Part shown: positions 12,716 through 24,706 of the stretch, piece after piece
Numbering within the stretch: the first letter of the stretch is position 1
Layout of the letters: the number at the start of each line of letters is the position of its first letter
From: Caprella mutica
Lineage: Eukaryota; Arthropoda; Malacostraca; Amphipoda; Caprellidae
Length of the DNA: 64,000 nucleotides
Assembly (NCBI GenBank): GCA_947561585.1
Contig: CANNZV010000330.1
Span: 50,538 to 114,537, forward strand
Reading direction: 5' to 3'
Translations under genes and position numbers: made by a program
The notes under the pieces: model-generated
What the model was told of the DNA's origin: nothing
Seen by the model: the letters and a program-made list of their open reading frames with translations, nothing else
Databases searched by the model: none

Positions 12716-12809
12716 TATCAAATATGATTGCAAATGTAGAAGCATCCAAAAACTCGTAAGTTACCTCATCAGATACATTCTTCTAATGATTAGAAGATAT
12801 TTTCAGTTG

Positions 12810-13242
12810 TGATGGGGCCATAGAAGATAGAGTTATGATGGGGACATAGAAGATAGAGTTATGGTGGGGCCATAGAAGATAGAGTTATGATGGGGCCATA
12901 GAAGATAGAGGTATGGTGGGGCCATAGAAGATAGAGTTATGGTGGGGACATAGAAGTTAGAGATATGGTGGGGCCATAGAAGATAGAGTTATGGTGGGGC
13001 CATAGAAGATAGAGTTATGGTGGGGCCATAGAAGAAAGAGATATGGTGGGGCTATAGAAGATAGAGTTATGGTGGGGCCATAGAAGATAGAGTTATGATG
13101 GGGCTATAGAAGATAGAGTTATGATGGGGCCATAGAAGATAGAGTTATGGTGGGGCCATAGAAGATAGAGTTATGTTGATGCCATAGAAGATAGAGGTAT
13201 GGTGGGGCCATAGAAGATAGAGATACGGTGGGACCATAGAAA
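12810..13242. repeat. 26-bp minisatellite with tatggtggggccata core
   Basis: About 17 copies of a 26-bp unit: core tatggtggggccatagaaga plus a six-base spacer. The core is an imperfect hairpin (tatgg/ccata). The same core is arrayed with a 34-bp period at 16741-17272 and appears irregularly near 21842 and 25495-25615. Confidence 0.95.
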
Positions 13243-13779
13243 ATATATTTATGGAATAACTACATATAAAATAGGACCCCTCTAAAATTTCTATGACACT
13301 TCCATGAATTGATTTTTGGGTTTACAAATATAAAAAAATACTTTAAAATTAAAAAAAGTGGTTTCACGCGATCAAACTCAAACTTCTTAAATTACAAATT
13401 ATTCATTTTTTTGAAAATTATTCTAAAATATAAGAATTTTCTAATAAAAAAAGTAAGGAAACTTATAAACATAAACCACTTAACGATCTCAATTTACATT
13501 AAAATAATATCTTAAATAATGATCTTTCTTATAATTTCATATTATTAATTTGTTTTGAACACTTCAATATCTTTTCCCTGAAGAGTCACCAAACATTTAA
13601 TATTCGAATGGTGCTCCAAAAATGAATTTAGAAGTGGACAAAGCAATCAAATTTGGGACAAGCTTTTCCGATAGAAAAAAATATTGTCATATTACGTAAA
13701 CTTTGAAAATTTGGTATTTTCATCTGAAGAGATATTAGAAAATTGAGAAAATGTATTAAAAGAGAAAAATAATTATAAG
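13243..13779. other. AT-rich spacer
   Basis: Strongly A-rich non-array DNA. A 68-codon frame at 13309-13515 is low-complexity lysine/asparagine/isoleucine and looks like a composition artefact. No gene recognised. Confidence 0.5.
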
Positions 13780-14306
13780 TTTGACAAGAGATATCATTAG
13801 GTTGACAAGAGATATCATTAGGTTGACAAGAGATATCATTAGGTTGACAAGAGATATCATTAGGTTGACAAGAGATATCATTAGATTGACAAGAGATATC
13901 ATTAGGTTGACAAGAGATATCATTAGGTTGACAAGAGATATCATTAGGTTGACAAGAGATATCATTAGATTGACAAGAGATATCATTAGGTTGACAAGAG
14001 ATATCATTAGGTTGACAAGAGATATCATTTGGTTGACAAGAGATATCATTAGGTTGACAAGAGATATCATTAGGTTGACAAGAGATATCATTAGGTTGAC
14101 AAGAGATATCATTAGATTGACAAGAGATATCATTAGGTTGACAAGAGATATCATTAGGTTGACAAGAGATATCATTAGGTTGACAAGAGATATCATTAGG
14201 TTGACAAGAGATATCATTAGATTGACAAGAGATATCATTAGGTTGACAAGAGATATCATTAGGTTGACAAGAGATATCATTAGATTGACAAGAGATATCA
14301 TTAGAT
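13780..14306. repeat. 21-bp minisatellite
   Basis: 25 copies of a 21-bp unit beginning ttgacaagagatatcattag, with few variants (gattg versus ggttg). The period of seven codons leaves frames open on both strands. These are shadows. Confidence 0.98.
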
Positions 14307-15195
14307 TAGTTTTAGGTTAGAATAAATAGAAACAAAAAATTGAGAGACGTGAGTAAATAAATGAAATTGAGAGCAGAAAAGAGGAGTCACTGAAAGAGTT
14401 TAATGATAAATAATAAATATTTAAAATTAATTTAAGAGAAATTAATGAAAACAATATACAAACTCAGTCAATGTACCTATATTTGTACCAACATTTATTG
14501 ATGTTCTTTTGTGTTAAATTAATATAAGTAAATTATAATTAATATCTAGAACAGACATTAGTAGAGCGCATGCCATCGCCGCTACTGCATTATTTATTCT
14601 TGTTGAGTTATAATAATTGACCTTGATCTTTGACCTTGACCTCCCTGGATAATAAAAAATTGTCCTTCCAAATTTTCTGACAATTTAGTGGAATACTTTT
14701 AGAGTTATGCGAACAACAAGATTGTAAATAAATAAATAAAATCCTACCATAATATAACCTTCCACAATTCTGCGCAGGTAATGCTCAGTAATGGTTTTAT
14801 TAGAGAGAACTTATGCACTAAATAATATAAATAACTTTAAAATAATATAATAACTTTATACATATATATAATATGTATACTCGTGATGTATAATAAAAAA
14901 ATTATACTGTATATGAATAATATATATCTATTAAATATAATATATTTGTAACAAATGTATATGTATATATTTTATATTTCAATATACTGTATGTATAGTT
15001 ATATATATATTGTAGTTTTATAATACATTTATCTACATACTATATGCCTATATGATGCATAGCTATATATTATATCTCTATGATATAGATGATACACAAT
15101 ATAGTGAGTGAAATATGAGACATTACTGTCGCTTAGCCATTTCGATACATGATACAGCAATAATTACTGTCACTAACAGAAATAGGGGTAGTAGG
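14307..15195. other. AT-rich spacer containing one SINE-like copy
   Basis: Apart from the dispersed repeat at 14556-14795 this is AT-rich DNA with ta-alternating stretches (14860-15100). No gene seen. Confidence 0.5.
14556..14795 (+). repeat. Dispersed SINE-like repeat with tgaccttgacc motifs
   Basis: Begins gtagagcgcatgccatcgcc, continues through gaccttgatctttgacctt, a ctgacaatttagtggaatac block, 'aacaagattgtaaataaat' and cataaccttcc, and ends cgcaggtaat. The same order of blocks occurs at 26705-26945 and 27420-27990. A 5' GC-richer head and an (aaat)n-type tail are SINE-like, but I see no clear pol III boxes. Confidence 0.55.
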
Positions 15196-16394
15196 GTACT
15201 ATCAGTGAGAATAGTAACTGTGATGATGTACTATCAGTGAGAATAGTCACTGTGATGATGTACTATTAGAGAAAAGAGTCACTGTGATGATGTACTATCA
15301 AATATAAGAGTCACTGTGATGATGTACTATCAGTGAGAATAGTAACTGTGATGATGTACTATCAGTGAGAATAGTCACTGTGATGATGTACTATTAGAGA
15401 AAAAGAGTCACTGTGATGATGTACTATCAAATATAAGAGTCACTGTGATGATGTACTATCAGAGAAAAGAGTCACTGTGATGATGTACTATCAGAGAAAA
15501 GAGTCACTGTGATGATGTACTATCAGAGAAAAGAGTCACTGTGATAATGTACTATCAGAGAAAAGAGTCACTGTGATGATGTACTGTCAGAGAAAAGAGT
15601 CACTGTGATGATGTACTATCAGAGAAAAGAGTCACTCTGATGATATACTGTCAGAGAAAAGAGTCACTGTGATAATGTACTATCAGAGAAAAGAGTCACT
15701 GTGATGATGTACTGTCAGAGAAAAGAGTCACTGTGATGATGTACTATCAGAGAAAAGAGTCACTCTGATGATGTACTGTCAGAGAAAAGAGTCACTGTGA
15801 TGATGTACTATCAGAGAAAAGAGTCACTGTGATGATGTACTACCAGAGAAAAGAGTCACTGTGATGATGTACTATCAGAGAAAAGAGTCACTGTGATGAT
15901 GTTCTATCAAAAAAAGGGTCACTGTGATGATGTACTGTCAGAGAAAAGAGTCTCTGTGATGATGTACTATCAGAGAAAAGAGTTACTGTGATGATGTACT
16001 ATCAGAGAAAAGAGTTACTGTGATGATGTACTATCAGAGAAAAGAGTCACTGTGATGATGTACTATCAGAGAAAAGAGTCACTGTGATGATGTACTACCA
16101 GAGAAAAGAGTCACTGTGATGATGTACTATCAGAGAAAAGAGTCACTGTGATGATGTACTATCAGAGAAAAGAGTTACTGTGATGATGTACTACCAGAGA
16201 AAAGAGTCACTGTGATGATGTACTATCAGAGAAAAGAGTCACTCTGATGATGTACTATCAGAGAAAAGAGTCACTGTGATGATGTACTATCAGAGAAAAG
16301 AGTCACTGTGATGATGTACTATCAGAGAAAAGAGTCACTGTGATGATGAACTATCAGAGAAAAGAGTTACTGTGATGATGTACTATCAGAGAAA
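15196..16394. repeat. 32-bp minisatellite array (family A, locus 2)
   Basis: About 37 units of the same 32-bp family as at 1-1749. The first part (15196-15450) uses divergent units (cagtgagaatag, caaatataagag) arranged in a repeated four-unit, 128-bp block. The rest matches the standard unit, with variants such as gttact, taccag and actctg. Confidence 0.97.
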
Positions 16395-16419
16395 GTACAG
16401 TGATGATTTTAATTGCTAT

Positions 16420-16545
16420 CATTGATTACTGTAGGTATTAATGATACCAATTAAATGGAAGTTAATAATTAATTATTTTTTTATATGATCGAAAGTTAGA
16501 ACCGTTCTATAACTCGGAACTTGCCCTAATTAAATTTTAACATCA
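16420..16545. mobile_element. Foldback MITE, right half
   Basis: Carries gataccaattaaatggaagt, an AT block, atgatcgaaagttagaaccg and ctataactcggaacttgccc. Read in reverse complement, this matches the left-arm modules at 12592-12715 and 48440-48500. It lies directly after a family A array. Confidence 0.55.
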
Positions 16546-16740
16546 GGAATTTCATTCCTCAGTTAGTATAACTTTGTTTACATTCTATCTTTTAAACAAC
16601 TAATAATTAGGAGGAGTTTGTCTATTTCTACTAAGTTGCTTTAAATAGACATTCCTTGATAATTATCTACATACTAGCACTTTAGAAAGAAATAACGGTA
16701 CCATTGAGCGTATACGGTACCATGAAAAGAAATAGTAAGA

Positions 16741-17272
16741 GAGAAAGGTATGGTGGGGCCATAGAAGATTGAGAAGGAAAGGTATGGTGGGGCCATAGAA
16801 GATTGAGAAGGAAAGGTATGGTGGGGCCATAGAAGATTGAGAAGGAAAGTTATGGTGGGCCCTAGAAGATTGAGAGGGAAGGTTATGGTGGGGCCATAGA
16901 AGATTGAGAGGGAAAGGTATGGTGGGGCCATAGAAAATTGAGAAGGATTGTTATGGTGGGGCCATAGATGATTGAGAGGGATAGTTATGGTGGGGCCATA
17001 AAAGATTGAGAAGGAAAGTTATGGTGGTGCCATAGAAGATTGAGAGGGAAAGTTATGGTGGGGCCATAGAAAATTGAGAAGGAAAGTTATGGTGGGGCCA
17101 TAGAAGATTGAGAGGGATGGTTGTGGTGGGGCCATAGAAGATTGAGAAGGAAAGTTATGGTGGGGCCATAGATGATTGAGAAGGAAAGTTATGGTGGGGT
17201 CATAGAAGATTGAGAGGGAAAGTTTTGGTGGGGCCATAGAAGATTGCGAGGGAAAGTTATGGTGGGGCCACA
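16741..17272. repeat. 34-bp minisatellite with tatggtggggccata core
   Basis: About 15 copies of a 34-bp unit: core gttatggtggggccatagaa followed by gattgagaaggaaa. The spacer alternates gagaagg and gagaggg. It shares its core, but not its period, with the array at 12810-13242. A reversed fragment follows at about 17308-17335. Confidence 0.95.
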
Positions 17273-17464
17273 GTAGAGATTAAGAAGACACCCTACTTAA
17301 TCGTAGATAGCCCCACCATAGCTTTTTCTATGTTCAGTTTGTAGTGCAAATTTTGTATTTTATTCATTTAAGGAGTTTATTGGATGTAATTACAATTGTA
17401 TTTGTTTATGAGGGTAGTGACAAAAAATAGCATAAATGTATAGTGTACGTTACGAGTTATGGAT

Positions 17465-17700
17465 GGATTCCACATCGTCGATCATATAAAAAAATTATTA
17501 TCACATTCTAACTAGTTATTTTAATTGGTATCCATGATACCTTCTGATAATTGGTATCCATGATACCTTCTGATAATTGGTATCCATGATACCTTCTGAT
17601 AATTGGTATCCATGATACCTTCTGATAATTGGTATCCATGATACCTTCTGATAATTGGTATCCATGATACCTCCACTGTGTTCTCCAATGAATATATTTT
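17465..17700. mobile_element. Foldback MITE with tandemly amplified centre
   Basis: The left arm is degraded (ttccacatcgtcgatcatat). At 17523-17675 the element's central palindrome, ggtatccatgatacc, is amplified into six copies of a 26-bp unit ending ttctgataatt. It looks like a minisatellite caught in the act of forming from a transposon centre. Confidence 0.6.
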
Positions 17701-18285
17701 AACATGATATTTTAATAATAATTTATTTAAATTTTAGTCTGATATTCAATTGGCATTTGTTAATTATTACTTCACTATATAAAGAAATTAATGAGAGAAG
17801 TTGTTAATAAAATATTTAGTTCAAGTCTAGCAATCAATTTTAATTTAATTCAACCCATGTAAAAATTAGTGTTGATGGTAGCATCTTGCCGGTGGTAAGT
17901 TGTAAAAAATTATTCGTATTTATTTTATTTTTCATTATTATTTATACTTCTAAAAAAAGTCACATTTTAGATTGCGATTGATTTGGTAACAAAAAACAAC
18001 AATGATGATAAAAATAACGAAATCTAAAACATAATAATAAAATAACAGCAATGATAATAAAAAGAACATCGATAGTAAAAAAATAACAATGATTATAAAA
18101 AAGCAATGATAATAAAAAGAAACAATTATAAAAAAAAAATTGTAAAAAACAATTATAAAAAAAACAATGGTGATAAAAATATAAACAACTACAAAATTAT
18201 AATAAAAATATAAAACTACTACATGATAATAAAACAACAACAATGATAATAATATTAACGGATTATTGCCGTCATGTGGAGAAAT
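17701..18285. other. AT-rich spacer with A-rich degenerate repeats
   Basis: The 17985-18250 part is a degenerate aacaatgataataaaa repeat without a stable period. The minus-strand frame across it is low complexity (F, I, V, Y). No gene recognised. Confidence 0.6.
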
Positions 18286-18310
18286 AATTGGTACAAACGA
18301 TAAAAATTAG

Positions 18311-18878
18311 AAAGAAACGGAGAGATGGCAAGAAATGGAGAGATGGTAAGAAATGGAGAGATGGCAAGAAATGGAGAGATGGCAAGAAATGGAGAGATGG
18401 TAAGAAATGGAGAGATGGCAAGAAATGGAGAGATGGTAAGAAATGGAGAGATGGCAAGAAATGGAGAGATGGTAAAAAATGGAGAGATGGCAAGAAATGG
18501 AGAGATGGCAAGAAATGGAGAGATGGCAAGAAATGGAGAGATGGCAAGAAATGGAGATATGGCAAGAAATGGAGAGATGGTAAGAAATGGAGAGATGGTA
18601 AGAAATGGAGAGATGGCAAGAAATGGAGAGATGGCAAGAAATGGAGAGATGGTAAGAAATGGAGAGATGGCAAGAAATGGAGAGATGGCAAGAAATGGAG
18701 ATATGGCAAGAAATGGAGAGATGGTAAGAAATGGAGAGATGGCAAGAAATGGAGAGATGGTAAGAAATGGAGAGATGGCAAGAAATGGAGAGATGGCAAG
18801 AAATGGAGAGATGGCAAGAAATGGAGAGATGGCAAGAAATGGAGAGATGGCAAGAAATGGAAAGATGGCAAGAATTAT
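18311..18878. repeat. 18-bp purine-rich minisatellite
   Basis: 31 copies of the 18-bp unit atggcaagaaatggagag, with atggta as the main variant. The plus strand is almost all purine or G/A-rich. The six-codon period leaves all forward frames open, and these join frames in the next array into 522-codon ORFs that are not genes. Confidence 0.98.
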
Positions 18879-18883
18879 TCGAT

Positions 18884-19756
18884 GCTACAACATATTTCAT
18901 GTGGACACTGTACAACATATTTCATGTGGACACTGTACAACATATTTCATGTGGACACTGTACAACATATTTCATGTGGACACTGTACAACATATTTCAT
19001 GTGGACACTATACAACATATTTCATGTGGACACTGTACAACATATTTCATGTGGACACTGTACAACATATTTCATGTGGACACTGTACAACATATTTCAT
19101 GTGGACACTGTACAACATATTTCATGTGGACACTGTACAACATATTTCATGTGGACACTGTACAACATATTTCATGTGGACACTGTACAACATATTTCAT
19201 GTGGACACTGTACAACATATTTCATGTGGACACTGTACAACATATTTCATGTGGACACTGTACAACATATTTCATGTGGACACTATACAACATATTTCAT
19301 GTGGACACTGTACAACATATTTCATGTGGACACTGTACAACATATTTCATGTGGACACTGTACAACATATTTCATGTGGGCACTGTACAACATATTTTAT
19401 GTGGACACTGTACAACATATTTCATGTGGACACTGTACAACATATTTCATGTGGACACTGTACAACATATTTCATGTGGACACTGTACAACATATTTCAT
19501 GTGGACACTGTACAACATATTTCATGTGGACACTGTACAACATATTTCATGTGGACACTGTACAACATATTTCATGTGGACACTGTACAACAAATTTCAT
19601 GTGGACACTGTACAACAAATTTCATGTGGACACTGTACAACATATTTCATGTGGACACTGTACAACATATTTCATGTGGACACTGTACAACAAATTTTAT
19701 GTGGACACTGTACAACATATTTCATGTGGACACTGTACAACATATTTCATGTGGGT
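18884..19756. repeat. 25-bp minisatellite
   Basis: 35 copies of a 25-bp unit starting gtggacactgtacaacatat and ending ttcat, with a few variants (ctatac, caaattt). Because 25 is not a multiple of three, one stop-free unit opens all three forward frames at once and gives a 25-residue peptide period. Codon content is just the repeat. Confidence 0.98.
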
Positions 19757-19954
19757 GCAGCTCAAGTTGCCGAAAACTTTTTCACCGTCGGCCACAGTTT
19801 TTTTTATCAAAAAGTTATTTTATGAGAGGATATTTTCCCTCAGTAAAATCTGTTAAAATTCTAAAAAAAATTCCGTTATTTATGAATAAATAATTGTATA
19901 TTGATGTATTTATTTAATATTGATTCAATATACCAGTATTAAATATCTTGATTT

Positions 19955-21840
19955 ATAGTAAATTTCATAGTAAACTACATAGTAAATTTCATAGTAAATT
20001 TCATAGTAAATTTCATAGTAAACTTCATAGTAAACTACATAGTAAATTTCATAGTAAATTTCATAGTTAATTTCATAGTAAATTTCATAGTAAACTTCAT
20101 AGTAAACTACATAGTAAATTTCATAGTAAATTTCATAGTAAACTTCAAAGTAAATTTCATAGTAACTTTCTTTGTAAACTTTATAGTAAATTTCATAGTA
20201 AATTTCATAGTAAACTACATAGTAAATTTCATAGTAAATTTTATAGTAAACTTCATAGTAAACTACATAGTAAATTTCATAGTAAATTTCATAGTAAATT
20301 TCATAGTAAACTTCAAAGTAAATTTCATAGTAACTTTCTTTGTAAACTTTATAGTAAATTTCATAGTAAATTTCATAGTAAATTTTATAGTAAATTTCAT
20401 AGTAAACTTCATAGTAAATTTCATAGTAAATTTCATAGTAAATTTCATAGTAAATTTCATAGTAAATTTCATAATAAACTTCATAGTAAATTTCATAGTA
20501 AATTTCATAGTAAATTTCATAGTAAATTTCATAGTAAATTTCATAGTAAATTTCATAGTAAACTTCAAAGTAAATTTCATAGTAACTTTCTTTGTAAACT
20601 TTATAGTAAATTTCATAGTAAATTTTATAGTAAATTTCATAGTAAATTTCATAGTAAATTTCATAGTAAATTTTATAGTAAATTTCATAGTAAACTTCAT
20701 AGTAAATTTCATAGTAAATTTCATAGTAAATTTCATAGTAAATTTCATAATAAACTTCAAAGTAAATTTCATAGTAACTTTCTTTGTAAACTTTATAGTA
20801 AATTTCATAGTAAGCTTCATAGTAAATTTCATAGTAAATTTCATAGTAAATTTCATAGTAAACTTCATAATAAATTTCATAGTAAATTTCATAGTAAATT
20901 TCATAGTAAATTTCATAGTAAATTTCATAGTAAATTTCATAGTAAATTTCATAGTAAATTTCATAGTAAATTTCATAGTAAACTTCATAATAAATTTCAT
21001 AGTAAATTTCATAGTAAATTTCATACTAAATTTCATAGTAAACTTCATAATAAATTTCATAGTAAATTTCATAGTAAACTTCATAGTAAACTTCATAGTA
21101 AATTTCATAGTAAATTTCATAGTAAACTACATAGTAAATTTCATAGTAAATTTCATAGTAAACTTCATAGTAAATTTCATAGTAAACTTCATAGTAAATT
21201 GCATAGTAAATTTCATGGTAAACTTCATAGTAAACTTCATAGTAAATTTCATAGTAAATTTCATAGTAAACTTCGTAGTAAATTTCATGGTAAATTTCAT
21301 AGTAAATTTCATGGTAAACTTCATAGTAAACTTCATAGTAAATTTCATAGTAAATTTCATAGTAAACTTCGTAGTAAATTTCATAGTAAATTTCATAGTA
21401 AACTTCATAGTAAATTTCATGGTAAATTTCATAGTAAACTTCATAGTAAATTTCATAGTAAATTTCATAGTAAACTTCGTAGTAAATTTCATAGTAAAGT
21501 TCATAGTAAATTTCATAGTAAATTTCATAGTAAACTTCATAGTAAATTTCATAGTAAATTTCATAGTAAACTACATAGTAAATTTCATAGTAAATTTCAT
21601 AGTAAATTTCATAGTAAATTTCATAGTAAACTTCATAGTAAATTTCATAGTAAACTTCATAGTAAATTTCATAGTAAATTTCATGGTAAACTTCATAGTA
21701 AATTTCATAGTAAACTTCATAGTAAACTTCATAGTAAATTTCATAGTAAATTTCATAGTAAATTTCATAGTAAACTTCGTAGTAAATTTCATAGTAAATT
21801 TTATAGTAAACTTCATAGTAAATTTCACAGTAAATTTCAT
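19955..21840. repeat. 12-bp minisatellite (aatttcatagta)
   Basis: About 157 copies of a 12-bp unit aatttcatagta, with aacttcatagta and other single-base variants. A marker block containing ctttctttgtaaac recurs at 20166, 20334, 20586 and 20778, spaced by multiples of 12 (168, 252, 192). Segments of several units have therefore been copied together. The long MKFT-type and SKFH-type frames are shadows. Confidence 0.98.
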
Positions 21841-22340
21841 ATTATGGTGAAGCCATAGAAGATTTAAAGAGGATTCTCCCTCCATAGTGTCTTCCGTAAC
21901 GAAATCCTCCAATCAATAATATCCTCCAGTTGGTTTTCCTTCATTAGCGAAGTTCCTCCCTATGTTTCTGCTGGCAAATTGCACTAATACGTAATACAAT
22001 TCCTTGTGGAATATATCCAGCCTATGGATTAAATGAAGCCAATTTTCAAGACCAATTTAGATGTTTCGAACCCGTGGCCGAATTCTCCAATAGGATCTAA
22101 TGTCCTCTTACAAAGGATTATAGAAATAATTCGCTACACATTGATAATTAATTGGAACCGAGAAAGCAGAGTGTGAGCCGTATAGTTTGTGGAGAAAAAG
22201 GAATATAATGATAAGGCTGATGTTCAATATATTTAATATTTTTATCATTTAGTAGATTTGAATGTAATAAATCTATAGTATATTGTTCTGCTATAAGGAT
22301 TTTTCCTTGGATATTATAGGAAGATTCAGGGGAAAAAGGA
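21841..22340. other. Non-array spacer
   Basis: Starts with one lone tatggtgaagccatagaaga, a relative of the 26/34-bp arrays. The rest is unrecognised. A gtttcgaacccgtgg near 22065 resembles a tRNA B-box, but no A-box or cloverleaf accompanies it. Confidence 0.4.
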
Positions 22341-22670
22341 TTTATTCCTGGGATATTCCCTTATTATCCCAGTAATAAATCCTTATTCCTGGGATATTCC
22401 CTTATTATCCCAGTAATAAATCCTTATTCCTGGGATATTCCCTTATTATCCCAGTAATAAATCCTTATTCCTGGGATATTCCCTTATTATCCCAGTAATA
22501 AATCCTTATTCCTGGGATATTCCCTTATTATCCCAGTAATAAATCCTTATTCCTGGGATATTCTCTTATTATCCTAGTAATAAATCCATACTCCTGGGAT
22601 ATTCTCTTATTATCCCAGTAATAAATCCATACTCCTGGGATATTCTCTTATTATCCCAGTAATAATTCCT
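22341..22670. repeat. 41-bp hairpin minisatellite
   Basis: Eight copies of a 41-bp unit beginning cctgggatattcccttatta. Each unit contains an exact 8-bp stem, ctgggata and tatcccag, separated by nine bases. Five units are identical. The last three carry changes, one of which (atcctag) breaks the stem. Confidence 0.96.
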
Positions 22671-23106
22671 TCTTGCCCAGGTTAATGGTTCCATGTAAGT
22701 AGAACATCATAGATCAAAATCAAATATTTAAAAGCACACAATGATTTAAATAAAATGAAAATATATTTAAAAATAAACCTAGACAACCTTATGACAAATA
22801 GTCGTGTACCTAAAATCAAAGTGTATAAAATATGTACCTTAGTTCAATTAATTTAATTTGAATGTTTTACATTTAGTTTCATTCTGCAGAACTTTTTAAA
22901 TGATACTTTGACTATTTTGCAAAGAGTTTAAATATAATATTTGAACTAGATGATATAAATGAATTATATTCTTTTTGAAGCTGTACGATGTAATTGGTAT
23001 AAATTAATTACTCTCCTATACTAGAGTATTGGAACTGTACTGAGTTATTTAAAGGATTTAGAAATGAACTACTGGGTATAAAAAGAATGGAACTAACAGA
23101 ACAATA
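22671..23106. other. AT-rich spacer
   Basis: No gene, element ends or array recognised. Confidence 0.5.
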
Positions 23107-23551
23107 TTAGTGGTGGTTGTTTAACCCTTCATTGTGTGCTTGATTTACAACTATTGGTGGTTGTTTTAACTATTTACTGTGTACCTTATTAACAACTATT
23201 GGTGGTTGTTTAACCCTTCATTGTGTGCTTGATTTACAACTATTGGTGGTTGTTTCAACCCATCACTGTGCACTTTATTTTCAACTATTGGTGGTTGTTT
23301 TAACTGGTCACTGTGCACTTTGTTTACAAATATTGGTGGTTGTTTTAACCCTTCACTGTGTGCTTTATTTACAACTATTGGTGGTTGTTTTAACCTTTCA
23401 TTGTGCACTTTATTTACAACTATTGGTGGTTGTTTTAACCCTTCACTGTTAACTTTATTTACAACTATTGGTGGTTGTTTCAACCCTTCATTGTGAACTT
23501 TATTTACAACTATTGGTTGTTGTGTTTACTCTTCACTGTGCACTTTATTAT
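23107..23551. repeat. 45-bp minisatellite
   Basis: About ten copies of a 45-bp unit containing caactattggtggttgttt and cttcactgtg. Divergence between units is higher than in most arrays of the window. The frames on both strands follow the 15-codon period. Confidence 0.95.
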
Positions 23552-24035
23552 AAGGAATGTTCTTAACCGTAAGATTTCATCCCTAGTGGAATACTATTTG
23601 TTTTATAGTTGTTACGAGGGCTAAATACACTATAGTTCTCTTCCGATGTTCATAATGTAACTCATATTTATTATACTTATATGTTTCAATTATTTTAAAG
23701 CAATTGGGATATGCAAACAATGAATTACTAATCAAGAATTCATTTTCACTTTTCATTATCTCGCTGCAATGTTGAAATAATTTTAAATTCAAATAAGATC
23801 ATTCAAAGATACCGTTCGAATATTGCTTAAGGGCATTTTTCTATATGTTGATCATCTTGCCGAGACGAATCACTCTGCTATTCATGACTTTCGATAAAAA
23901 ATGATACACTGTGACATGAGCTCTGTAACCGTTAAACCATTAAAAAAGTCATTAAAATCGTTAATTTATTGTGAAATTGTATTCGGTCGTACAGGCTTGA
24001 AGTTACAGACAAAGAGTGGAAGCTAATAACATTTC
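23552..24035. other. Non-array spacer
   Basis: AT-rich. A 69-codon minus-strand frame (23583-23792) has no recognisable domain. Nothing else seen. Confidence 0.45.
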
Positions 24036-24322
24036 AGTTGGTGACCGGTCTTTTCGCCGTAAACACATTCGCCGAAAATTAGAAAAACTATTCGTTTTAA
24101 ATATAAAGAGATACTGTCTACCTAAGGTTAGGTTAGCGGTCCGGTTGGGGGGATGGTTTGAGGGGGAGGTTGCCCCCCCCCCCCTTCTGTCCAGGTTTAA
24201 TACTGACAAAATGTATACTTCACTGTTTTTTACTGTAAAATACGTATACATTATTTAGGTAAATAATTGTCATTTTTTCGGCGAAAGTGTCATTCGGCGA
24301 AAGTGTTTTCGGCGAATTGACC
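24036..24322. mobile_element. MITE with ttcgccgaaa terminal inverted repeats
   Basis: The left end reads ggtgaccggtcttttcgccg and later attcgccgaaaa. The right end is its approximate reverse complement (attttttcggcg, attcggcgaaag, gttttcggcgaattgacc), so inverted repeats of about 45 bp bracket roughly 200 bp. The interior holds a run of 12-13 C (24174-24186), prone to sequencing error. No transposase is encoded; it is a non-autonomous DNA element of unknown superfamily. Confidence 0.65.
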
Positions 24323-24576
24323 TAAAACCATTTTAGGCAACCCTCTATTTCTACGAGTATTCAGGCATACTCGAAATATTTTAAAAGTCTGTTGGATTTT
24401 GTTACAAAAGAAGAAAGTTGATATTTTTTAGATTTTGATATGCGATATTTCAGTTTTGTTACTTCCCAGAGAAAAAATTGATGGGTGATAGAAAATAATG
24501 CGAGTTCAATATAATATATTCTTTGGCCGATCGTAAAATGTATTTGAAAATGAATGAGGAAATGACGTATAGACTT

Positions 24577-24706
24577 ACAGTTACGTATTCCCGTACAGTT
24601 ACGTATTCCCGTACAGTTACGTATACCCGTACAGTTACGTATTCCCGTACAGTTAGGTATTCCCGTAAAATTACGTAGTTCATTATATGTTCGCATCCCC
24701 GTAAAG
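24577..24706. repeat. 18-bp minisatellite, short outpost
   Basis: Seven copies of cagttacgtattcccgta, the same unit that forms the large array at 28215-29747. This is a second, separate locus of one family, 3.5 kb away. Confidence 0.95.

Noticed and set aside
18288..19893. 522-codon open frames across two arrays as a repetitive protein gene
   Set aside because: All forward frames are open because the 18- and 25-bp units lack stops. The peptides are pure unit repeats, with no signal peptide, domain or splice support.
20263..21858. MKFT- and SKFH-type long frames as antifreeze- or silk-like proteins
   Set aside because: Frames exist on both strands and are explained by a 12-bp unit without stops.
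22060..22085. tRNA gene suggested by gtttcgaaccc
   Set aside because: No A-box at the right distance and no cloverleaf could be drawn on either strand.
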